Shown piece after piece: positions 20,356 through 29,839 of a DNA stretch of 64,000 nucleotides. This stretch comes from Cryptomeria japonica (Eukaryota > Streptophyta > Pinopsida > Cupressales > Cupressaceae). The notes beneath the pieces are model-generated. The model had not been told where the DNA came from. It did no database searches and saw nothing but the letters and a program-made list of their open reading frames with translations. The position numbers were made by a program, and so were the translations under genes. The stretch lies in assembly GCF_030272615.1 (NCBI RefSeq), contig NC_081409.1, positions 247,358,002-247,422,001 on the forward strand, given 5' to 3'. Positions within the stretch are counted from its first letter, which is position 1, and the number at the start of each line of letters is the position of its first letter.

Positions 20356-23300
20356 TCAATCAAGTGAACCTTCTAGATCAGCTCTAACCCTTAGTGTCTC
20401 AAGTATTGCCTCATGGTCTGATTCACAAACTTTCCACAAATCCTTGTTAAGAAGTCTACCACAATATTTAATCAAATGAATATTTGTTGCAACAAGAAGG
20501 TTTGAGTAATGAAGAATATGTCTATGTGTCTCAAAGTCCTCAAACAACCAGGTATTAGAATTTTTGATAGGGTACCTGTATTTTATAGAAGAATAATGCC
20601 AAAATCAATACAACGACTGCTAAATAAATGAGTTTAAGGGGTCTCAATACAACTCGACACAACAACATGGTACCTTCTAAGCCATGCCCCTGTCACAACA
20701 ACGGATCCTATTGGGTGCTCAATACCCTCTCCATCAACCACTGTAGAAGTCAATTTCTTTTTGGCCTCAATACAATGACACAAAAATTAATTTGTTCCTT
20801 CTTCATTATTCTCATCCATATTAGCTGCATATACATGACCTGCATTTAATAGAAGGATATAAGTTAATACCAAAATCAACATAAGTTAATACTAATAAAT
20901 TAAGCTTGAAATTGTAGCACATTGTAACCCTTTACCTTGTTCAACTATGTCTGATACATGGTCAAAATCCACTGATGCTTCAATCTGGTTCATTTGTAGT
21001 GCTCTAGGAAGTTGATATGTATCTAGGGTTTGCAAAGGTCTACAAGACCATTGGTCAACCCACTCTTTTGAATCACATTCATCCCACAAAAAATGCATAC
21101 ACGAAGAGCTAAAGCATGCAATATGTCTAGTATAAATAACTAGTGATGTTGCATTTGAACTTCTAAATGAATGCATGCCACTTGATCCAGTAAGTGTATA
21201 ACAATCTAGATAGTTTTCAATGTTAGATTCACTTATTAACCAAAAATATCTAGAAACCATAGACTTGTCTGCATTACCTGGTCCCATTGTAGAGCTACAC
21301 CATTGCACAATTGTTTTTGCATCTATTAACATTGCACCACCTTCGTACTTTAATTCCTCTCTAGTAAGAGCTCTTTTCACACATGCTCCCGCACCATCAT
21401 CCTCTCCCTTTCCATGCCCTGCCTTAATGAAATTCCAAAAATGTTGCACACCACTTGTCACATGCATCCTAGTCAACCAGTAGAACATCCTTGTATTCTT
21501 GAATTGTGCGCTGCAATTGTCCGACCATATTAAGTGTTGGTTGTATCTTATATCTCTTTCCCTTAAACTATCATAGAAGACTGTAAAGCATCCTTGCACC
21601 AACTCTAATGTGTACAATCATCGCTGATATAGAAGTGATATTCTCTTATAACCTTTATGTCCTCCTCGGTGCTATCATGTGCATGCATGAATGCTATGTG
21701 TACAAAAATTGTAACTTGTGTAGAGTGGTAATACATAGATTGTACTTCATTTTGTGGATTTAGTGTATAATTCTCAGCAAAATCAATGACAGAGATAATA
21801 GTGCCGAGGGGGAAAGTGTCCTTACACAAATTGAATTGCTCATCTAACCATCTAGCTCTATGTGTGTGACCTATGTACTTATATACTAGTTTCTCTTGAA
21901 ACATCTTCATAAAATCAGCTACGCATATATCCCTTTTCACTAACTCACACCTCTTTAATTCTTTTCCATCTTTAACACCATATGTTATTGACTTATATTT
22001 TCCAATAGAAACTAGTTCCTTACCAATTTCATGTGTGCTATCTAGATGTAGGCATCTATGCAACTGTTGCAAACCACCACATGTAGGACAAAAACCTCTC
22101 AAACACATCATCTTATAATAAATTCTCTCGGTGACTTAGGAGGTCCTTGTACACCACATTTCTGCAAAACATCGTTAGTGTGCAAAGTACAATAGATATA
22201 GCTATAAATATCATAATGCATGGAAAATTCAACATGGACCCTACAACAACATGTAGTATGTGCATGATTAATCTTAACATAAAATGGTTTTGTCATCTCA
22301 AAAAATCTTTGACTAATTTTAATTTGAGGAAATCTTTGAAGAAAGCTTTCATAAAATTGTGTTTGAGTTGTATCTAAATAGTGTTTTGGATGTGGCTCAC
22401 GATTACTAATTCCAATTTGCCTTCTAACAACATCTCTTTGGTTGGGTGAAACCCTTGTGTTGTCATGCCAAAATATCTCAATTAACGTTCTTAGTGCATC
22501 AACAACAACCTTGTCCTTGCGTGGGAGTCTACCAGAGAATGCCCAAAGAGAATTATTGTTAGGATCCTCAATTTTCTCTCGCCTCTCTAAGGCATAGTGT
22601 AATGTGATTCTACTTATCCTTAATGACTTGCTTGTTTTTCTTATTAAACAAGATTTTTTCATTTCCTTTCCCATTATGGTTGATGTGAAGACACGACGAG
22701 TAACATTAGCATCTTTAGTGCATGATTTTGAACCAATGGCTTGGTATGCATAAAAAAGATTTCTCACAATGGTTCTTTCACTATTATTTTCGGATGTTCT
22801 TAACCCCAAAATTTTCATTGTCTCTCTAAATTTCAGATTTTTAATCATTTCAACAATTGATTGGCATCTTCCACTTTGATTTAAGTTTTCAAAATAGTTA
22901 TTCCAAATTCTTCTAACCATTCTTCTACAAGTTCTTTTGGAAATTTTATCATGCATTGGCTTCACGATATTTTCATCAATATCTATTAGGAACTTTGGTT
23001 GTCTACGAATTATTTTAAGAGGTGTTAAGATTGGTGCATGCTCTTCGTTTTCATTAGGTGCATTATGTGCATTGATCACATCAATTTCAAATGGTAAATC
23101 TTCTTCAATTTCATTAACATGTGCATTCACCGAATCATTTTCAAATGGTCTATGGTCATTGCATTCATTAGGTGCATTCATCATATGTATTTCAATTGGT
23201 TTATGTTGATCATTTTGATTTGGTGCATTAATCATATCAATTTCAATTGTTGAATGTTCATCACTTTCATTAGGTGCATTAGATGACGTACCTTCACATA

Positions 23301-23421
23301 ATCTCTTCATACACTCCCTTTGTCTTTCCTTTGCTTCCTCTCTTTGTTCATTTGTTCCTCTCTTATCCTCTCTTATTCTTTCCCATTGTCCTACACATAA
23401 CATCATGATGACAATCCACAA
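20356..23421 (-). pseudogene. Broken spliced gene, DDE-like (RNase H-fold transposase-like) protein
   Basis: Read leftward, the first long piece (23421-22108) ends with a HPKH motif, a Lys-Pro-Phe-Tyr-Val-Lys motif and Cys-Cys-Cys-Arg-Val-His-Val-Glu. The next frame (22111-21605) has Cys-Pro-Thr-Cys-Gly-Gly and Ile-Ser-Val-Ile-Asp-Phe-Ala-Glu-Asn-Tyr. The third (21617-20936) has Trp-Ser-Asp-Asn-Cys-Ser-Ala-Gln-Phe-Lys-Asn and Gly-His-Gly-Lys-Gly-Glu-Asp-Asp-Gly-Ala-Gly. The three acidic motifs have the spacing of a DDE/D catalytic core, and the Cys/His strings could bind zinc. Each frame change is about one base. Two GT-AG introns follow, 20935-20840 (96 bp, phase 1) and 20673-20576 (98 bp, phase 2), with exons 20839-20674 and 20575-20356. 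Exon 20839-20674 has an in-frame TAA at 20789-20787. A splice acceptor near 23393 suggests an upstream exon. I recall similar motifs in uncharacterised plant and animal proteins but cannot name the family. No terminal inverted repeats were found. Confidence 0.6.
23040..23295 (-). repeat. 51-bp coding minisatellite in the DDE-like gene
   Basis: Within the first frame four to five units of about 17 codons repeat, each built around Asn-Ala-Pro-Asn-Glu followed by an acidic stretch and Ile-Glu-Ile-Asp. The units stay in frame, suggesting expansion while the gene was coding. Confidence 0.75.
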
Positions 23422-23749
23422 TCAAATAGCAAAAAAACAACAAATGATCATCATTTTATTATAATATAAAGTAACAATAATAAAAAAACATTAAAAAAAA
23501 CCAAAATACAAGACAAATAAATCATAATCAAAGCAAAAAAAACAACAAATGATCATGATTTTGTTATTATCTAAAGTAACAATTATAAAATAACTTAAAA
23601 ATTAATCATTCCAAAGCAAAAGTGACAAAAGAATATGAAAACCTGATTGTTACTATCCTAGGAAATCATGTGCAAAAGCAGTAGGGCCTTCAAACAACTT
23701 GCAATGCTGTTTTTTAGGCTGTTGGGACAAAAATATATAAAGATTTTCC
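23422..23749. other. AT-rich spacer, nothing recognised
   Basis: A-rich sequence with two copies of an AACAAATGATCAT phrase (23436 and 23539). It could hold an intron or upstream region of the minus-strand gene. Confidence 0.4.
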
Positions 23750-23872
23750 CATAACTTGTACGGGTTATCGAAACCTTATATGTCAACATTCACAATTTCT
23801 CATAACCCATATAGGTTATGTAGAACTAGAAGTTTTGGCCTTAGTTCTACCCATATGAGCTATGTAGAACTA
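23750..23872. repeat. Palindrome-centred 50-bp units, left group
   Basis: Three diverged copies at about 23753, 23802 and 23848 of a unit with a CATAACCCRTAYGGGTTATG-like core followed by a TAGAACTA phrase. The same unit recurs on the far side of the purine tract (28064-28235). Confidence 0.6.
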
Positions 23873-26800
23873 GGAAAAGGAGAGGGAGATAGGGAGAGGG
23901 AGAGAGAGGGAGGGAGAGGGAGAGAGAGGGAGGGAGAGGGAGGGAAAAGGAGAGGGGGAGAGGGAGAGAGGGAGAGAAGGAGAGGGGGAGGGAGAGAGGG
24001 AGATTGGGGAAAGGAGATGGGGAGAGCGAGATTGGAAAAAGGAGAGGGGGAGGGAGAGAGGGAGAGGGAGAGGGGGAGGGAGAGAGGGAGAGAGGGAGAG
24101 GGAGAGAAGGAGAGGGGGATGGAGAGAGGGAGATTGGGGAAAGGAGAGGGGGAGAGTGAGATTGGGAAAAGGAGAGGGGGAGAGTGAGATTGGGAAAAGG
24201 AGAGGGGGAGGGAGAGGGATAGAGAGGGAGATTTGGAAAAGGAGAGATTGGGGAAAGGAGAGGGGGAGAGGGGGAGAGAGAGAGAGGGGGGAAAGGAGAG
24301 GGGGAGAGGAAGAGAAAGACAGAGAGAGAGGGAGATTGGGGAAAGGAGAGGAGGAGAGGGAGAGAATGTGAGATTGGGAAAATGAGAGGGGGAGATGAAG
24401 AGAGGGAGGGAGAGGGAGGGAAAAGGAGAGGGGGATAGGGAGATTGGGGAAAGGAGAGGGGGAGAGGGAGAGAGGGGGAGATAGGGAAAAGGAGAGGGGG
24501 AGAGGGAGAGAGAAAGAGATTGGGAAAAGGAGAGGGGGAGAGGGAGAGGGAGAGAAGGAGAGGGGGAAGGAGAGAGGGAGAGGGAGAGAGAGAGATTGGG
24601 AAAAGGAGAGGGGGAGGGAGATTCAGAAAAGGAGATATTGGGGAAAGGAGAGGGGGAGAGGGGGAGAGGGAAAAGGAGAGGGGGAGAGGGGAAGGGAGAG
24701 AGAGGGAGATTGGGGAAAGGAGAAAGGCGAGGGGGAGAGGGAGAGAAAGAAAGATTGGGAAAAGGAGAGGGGGAGATGAAGAGAGGGAGGGAGAGGGAGG
24801 GAAAAGGAGAGGGGGATAGGGAGATTGGGGAAAGGAGAGGGGGAGAGGGAGAGAGGGAGAGATTGGGAAAAGGAGAGGGGGAGAGGGAGAGAGAGAGAGA
24901 TTGGGAAAAGGAGAGGGGGAGAGGGGGAGAGGGAGACAAGGAGAGGGGGAGGCAGAGAGGGAGAGGGAGAGAGGGAAATTGGGAAAAGGGGAGGGGGAGG
25001 GAGAGGGAGAGAGAGGGAGACTGGGAAAAGGAGAGATTGGGGAAAGCAGAGGGGAGAGAGGGAGAGGGAGAGAAGGAGAGGGCGAGGGAGAGAGGGAGAT
25101 TGGGGATAGAAGAGGGGGAGAGGGAGAGAGGGAGAGAGAGAGAGAGAGATGGGGAAAAGGAGAGGGGAAGAGGGAGAGGGAGAGAGAGGGATATTTGGAA
25201 AAAGGAGTGATCGGGGAAAGGAGAGGGGGAGAGGGAGAGAGGGAGAGGGAGAGAGCGAGATTGGGAAAAGGAGAGGGGAAGAGGGAGAGGGAGAGAGAGG
25301 GAGAGAGAGGGAGATTGGGGAAAGGAGAGGGGGAGAGGGAGAGAAAGTGAGATTAGGAAAAAGAGAGGGGGAGATGAAGAGAGGGAGGGAGAGGGAGGGA
25401 GAGAAGGAGAGGGGGAGGGAGAGAGGAAGGGAGAGGGAGAGGGAGAGAGAGGGAGAGGAAGATAGGAAGAGGGGGAGAGAGGGAGGGAGAGGGAGAGAAA
25501 GGGAGGGAGAGGGAGGGAAAAGGAGAGAGGGAGAGGGAGAGAGGGAGAGAAGGAGAGGGGGAGGGAGAGATCAAGATTGGGGAAAGGAGAGGGGGAGAGG
25601 GAGAGAGGGAGAGAAGGAGAGGGGGAGGGAGAGAGGGAGAATGGGGAAAGGAGAGGGGGAGAGTGAGATTGGGAAAAGGAGAGGGGGAGGGAGAGAGGGA
25701 GAGAGGGAGAGAGGGAGAGAAGGAGAGGGGGAGAGAGGGAGAGTGAGAGAGGGAGAGAAGGAGAGGGGGATGGAGAGAGAAAGATTGGGAAAAGGAGAGG
25801 GGGAGGGAGAGGGAGAGAGAGGGAGATTGGGAAAAGGAGAGATTGGGGAAAGGAGAGGGGGAGAGGGAGAGAGAGAAAGAGGGAAAAGGATAGGGGGAAA
25901 GGGAGAGGGAGAGAGATGGAGATTGGGGAAAGGAGAGGGGGAGAGGGAGAGAAAGCAATATTGGGAAAAGGAGAGGGGGAGATGAAGAGAGGGAGGGAGA
26001 GGGAGGGAAAAGGAGAGGGGGATAGGGAGAGAGGAAGGGAGAGGGAGAGGGAGAGAGAGCGAGATTGGGAAAAGGAGAGGGTTAGAGGGAGAGAAGGAGA
26101 GGGGGAAGGGAGAGAGGGAGATTCGGGAAAGGAGAGTTGGAGAGGGAGAGAGAGGGGGATTGGTAAAAGGGAGATTGGGGGAAGGAGAGGGAGAGAGGGA
26201 GAGAGAGGGAGATTGGGAAAAGGAGAGGGGGAGAGGGAGAGAGAGGTAGGTTGGGAAAAGGAGAGGGCAAGAGGGCAAAAGGGAGAGAAGGAGAGGGGGG
26301 AGAGAGGGAGAGGGAGAGAGAGAGATTGGGAAAAGGAGAGGGGGAGGGAGAGGGAGAGAGAGGGAGATTGGGAAAAGGAGAGATTAGGGAAAGGAGAGGG
26401 GGAGAGGAGGAGAGGGAGAGAAGGAGAGGGGGAGGGAGAGAGAGAGATTGGGGAAAGGAGAGAGGGAGAGGGAGAGAGAAAGATTGGGAAAAGGAGAAGG
26501 GGAGAGGGAGAGGGAGAGAGAGGGAGATTGGGGAAACGAGAGGGGGAGAGGGAGAGAAAGAGAGATTGGGAAAAGGAGAGGGGGAGATAAAGAGAGGGAG
26601 GGAGAGGGAGGGAGGAAGAGAAGGAGAGGGGGAGGGAGAGAGGAAGGGAGAGGGAGAGGGAGAGAGAGGGAGATTGGGAAAAGGAGAGGGAGAGAGGGAG
26701 AGAAGGAGAGGGGGAGGGAGAGAGGGAGATTGGGGAAGGAGAGGGAGAGAGAGGGAGATTGCGAAAAGGAGAGGGGGAGAGGGAGAGAGGGGGAGAGGGG

Positions 26801-27271
26801 GAGAGGGAGAGAAGGAGAGGGGGAGGGAGAGAGGGATATTGGGGAAAGGAGAGGGAGAGAGGGAGAGAGAGGGAGATTGGGAAAAGGAGAGGGGGAGAGG
26901 GAGAGAGAGAGAGAGAGGGAGAGAAGGATAGGGGAAGGGAGAGAGGGAGAGGGAGAGAGAGAGATTGGTAAAAGGAGAGGGGGAGGGAGAGGGAGAGAGA
27001 GGGACATTGGGAAAAAGAGAGATTTGGGAAAGGAGAGGGGAAGAGGGAGAGAAGGAGAGAAGGAGCAGGGGAGGGAGAGAGAGAGAGAGGGAGAGAGAGG
27101 GAGATTGGGAAAAGGAGAGGGAGAGAAGGAGAGGGGGAGGGAGATTGGGGAAAGGAGAGGGGAAGAGGGAGAGAGAGGGAGATTGGGAAAAGGAGATGGG
27201 GAGAGGGAGAGAGGGAGGGAGAGGGAGAGAGGGAGGGAGGGGAGAGAGAGGGAGACTGGGGAAAGGAGAGA

Positions 27272-27321
<50 letters not shown>

Positions 27322-27637
27322 TTGGGAAAAGGAGAGGGAGAGAGGGAGAGAAGGAGAGGGGGAGGGAGAGAGGGAGATTGGGGAAAGGAAAGGGAGAGAG
27401 GGAGAGAGAGGGAGATTGGGAAAAGGAGAGGGGGAGAGGGAGAGAGGAAGGGAGAGCGAGGGCAGAGATGGGGAGAATAGGATAAAGAGAGGGAGAGGGA
27501 GAGGGAGAGGGAGAGAGAGGGAGAGAAAGAGAGATTTAAGATAACGAAAGGGGGAGGGAGAGGGGTGAGAGGGAGAGGGAGAGGGAGGGGGAGAGAAAGA
27601 GAGAGAAGGGGGAGAGGGTGAGAATAGGATAGGATAA

Positions 27638-27712
<75 letters not shown>

Positions 27713-27760
27713 GAGGAGGAGGAGGAGAGGGTGAGAGACATGAGGTAGAGAAAGAACAAG
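23873..27760. repeat. 3.9-kb purine-rich (GGGAGA)n minisatellite
   Basis: The plus strand is almost only A and G. Pyrimidines occur mainly as TT inside a recurring GATTGGGGAAAGGAG phrase, so the array is a minisatellite with units of roughly 30-100 bp built from GGGAGA, GAGAGG and that phrase. Near its right end are a (GT)n run at 27639-27659 and a (GA)n run at 27659-27709. Many long frames cross it on both strands (the longest reads Ser, Pro, Leu and Phe only), but they follow from the base composition and are not genes. Confidence 0.95.
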
Positions 27761-28063
27761 AAAGAGAAAAGGGTGAGAGAATTTAAAAATAGAGAAGTGT
27801 GAGGGGGAGAGAGATGAGATAGAACTCAAGGAAGATAATTAGGGCTCAGAATAGACAAAGACAATGATGGGGGAAGTAAGACAAGAGAGAGAGAGAGGAA
27901 AAGAAGAGGTACATGAATGTATACAAACATATATACATATATCTATATAAATATATGTATATATAACTATAGATATGAATATATACATACATAAACACAT
28001 ATCATCTAGGTATGTCTAAAACATGTGTAGTAAATGCTAAGTTTACAAGCATACATTATTATG
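27761..28063. other. A- and AT-rich spacer with TATA-type microsatellite
   Basis: Purine-rich at first, then an ATATACATATAT-type tract at about 27925-28000. No gene is seen. Confidence 0.5.
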
Positions 28064-28235
28064 TCTTCATAACCCGTACGGGTTTTGTGAAACCAAAAAA
28101 AATGTTTTTAGTTCTTCATAACCCGTACGGGTTTTGTGAAACAAAAAAATATTTCTAGTTTTTCATAACTCGTATGGGTTATGAAGAACTACGAATAGTA
28201 CTTTTGGTTCTTCAAAACCCATATGGGTTTTGGCT
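28064..28235. repeat. Palindrome-centred 50-bp units, right group
   Basis: Four copies with AACCCGTACGGGTT (28071 and 28120), AACTCGTATGGGTT (about 28167) and AAACCCATATGGGTTT (about 28214). Each is followed by TTGTGAAAC or TATGAAGAAC and a run of A. Each core is a near-perfect palindrome. Confidence 0.75.
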
Positions 28236-29482
28236 TGGTAAGAGGGTTGGAAAACGACCCTAAGGCTTGTAAGCCCATTTCCCCCCCTTTTTTGTTCCTT
28301 TAAATGTTTTTTCATCCTCCACCATGATTTCTTGACTTCATCGTCGTCAAGTTTACAAATGATGAAGTGGGTGTCTCTAAAATCACCACCATAATCTCAC
28401 ACATCTTCTTAGTTTTCTGACCATATAAATTTTTTAATTTTTGGACAACATTAGCATAGTAAACTTTAATTTTCTTTATCAGTGCCTTGACAGTCCTCAC
28501 AGACATATGTCTACCATTTTTTTAATAACTGTTGATATACTTGACCAAATTCAAAATAAATTATATATTATTGTTCTACACTAGATTCTATACACTTTTA
28601 AAATTTTTTTTTGCATCTTTTATTAATTTGATGCAAGTTATGCCCAACGCACGAACTAGTACCAAATTTTCAGGATGCGGTCACTTCCAAAAATCATAAA
28701 AAAAAAATACTTGACGAAAAATAACAAAAAAATACACAACTTCTAGATCTCACTCTTACCTATCATCCTACCAAAGGGTTTTGCAAAATAATAGATCTAA
28801 CTATATATTTTGTGCAGCGCACAAAAACAGCGATGTTATATTTTTCTGAAAAAATCAAGAGCAATTTTTCGTGCATGAAAGGTTTGACCCTCTTAATATT
28901 ATCCAATTTTTAAAAAAATTAGTAGTTTAGAAACTATATTCAGAGTACTACAATTCTTATTGTTTTTTCAACTCTTAGTTTTGAGTGCATGACCTTCAAA
29001 TAGCTTTTTGAAGTTCAGGTTTATGTGTTTTCAGAAAAAAAAAAGGTGGCCACTTATACAACCCTTTTTGTTCACCATCTTGGTGCATTTACCCGCATCT
29101 TATTCAACTTCAATGCTGACATTCCCCACAGTTACATTCACAGAGTATAAAATTCGAAGAGCCTTGCATCGATAGGAGCATCCTTTTCTTCTTGCATGTA
29201 ACTAACCAAAGGCAGACTAAGCATTTCAATTTCCATGACTCTGCGCTAATATTTGTATCCAAACTGCAATTTGTTACTATAAATTGCATAGGCCTGCCTA
29301 TGTTATTCATGGAGGTTTTTGATTTCGATCGACATACATTTGGGAGGATAGTTTGGGATGTTTTTTTTGGCTGGGTGTGTTAATCATAAATTAGCTGATA
29401 CCGAATTCAAGTCAATAATCATGCCTATCTTTGTTGATTGCTATTGGGATTTTTCCCTTTTCCATTGTGTTTTTTTATATAG
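28236..29482. other. Intergenic, no gene recognised
   Basis: A 64-codon minus-strand frame (28312-28506) is Lys-rich and not recognised. The signal-peptide exon of the GASA gene is expected in or before this stretch, but I could not find an ATG plus hydrophobic run plus donor. A TATAAAA at about 29146 could be a promoter element for it. Confidence 0.3.
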
Positions 29483-29839
29483 GCCACTTCAAGTACTGCT
29501 GAGAATGTTGCCACAACGCCTCCCGCACCGGCTCTTGTGCCAGTTATGACAAAAAAAGGTAGGCTTGGCTGTCAGTTTCCTTTTCCATATGACTTTATTT
29601 TAGGGTTTGATGGATCGAACATAGATAATAATAATGGCGTTGTTTCTTTTGCATAGTGTGGCAATACATGCAAGGTGAGGTGCCAGAAAGTTCAAGCTCA
29701 CCAGGATCGGTGTTTGAATTACTGCAACGATTGTTGTATGTTATGCAAATGTGTTCCAAGCGGACAATATGGAAACAACAATGAGTGCCCCTGTTACAGA
29801 GACAAAAAATACTCTAAGGGCGGTTCGAAGTGCCCTTGA
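29483..29839 (+). pseudogene. GASA/Snakin (gibberellin-regulated) peptide, two exons, frame-shifted
   Basis: Exon 29657-29839 encodes 60 residues ending Lys-Cys-Pro-stop, with all 12 cysteines of the GASA domain in canonical spacing (CX3CX3CX9CX3CX2CCX2CXCX11CXCX12C) and the Cys-Val-Pro-x-Gly and Gly-Asn motifs. Members are small secreted, disulfide-rich peptides linked to hormone response, growth and antimicrobial defence. The preceding exon, 29483-29558, is flanked by AG and GTAGGC and encodes a Thr/Pro/Ala-rich spacer typical of the variable region between signal peptide and domain. The intron is 29559-29656. As written, the join is out of frame by one base; a run of seven A before the donor would be in frame with six. 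This is either a disabling insertion or a homopolymer error. No signal-peptide exon was found. Confidence 0.8.

Noticed and set aside
23860-27759. 1299-codon frame on the minus strand, and many shorter frames on both strands
   Set aside because: The protein is only Ser, Pro, Leu, Phe and similar residues, dictated by the purine/pyrimidine minisatellite. Polypurine DNA lacks stop codons in several frames, so long frames are expected by composition.
28312-28506. Lys-rich 64-codon minus-strand frame as a 5' exon of the DDE-like gene
   Set aside because: It is upstream on the right strand, but 5 kb away across the purine tract, with no splice evidence or shared motif.
29110-29383. Signal-peptide exon of the GASA gene in the 63- to 66-codon frames upstream
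   Set aside because: No ATG followed by a hydrophobic run and a donor in a usable phase was found; the frames there are Cys- or Phe-rich by chance.
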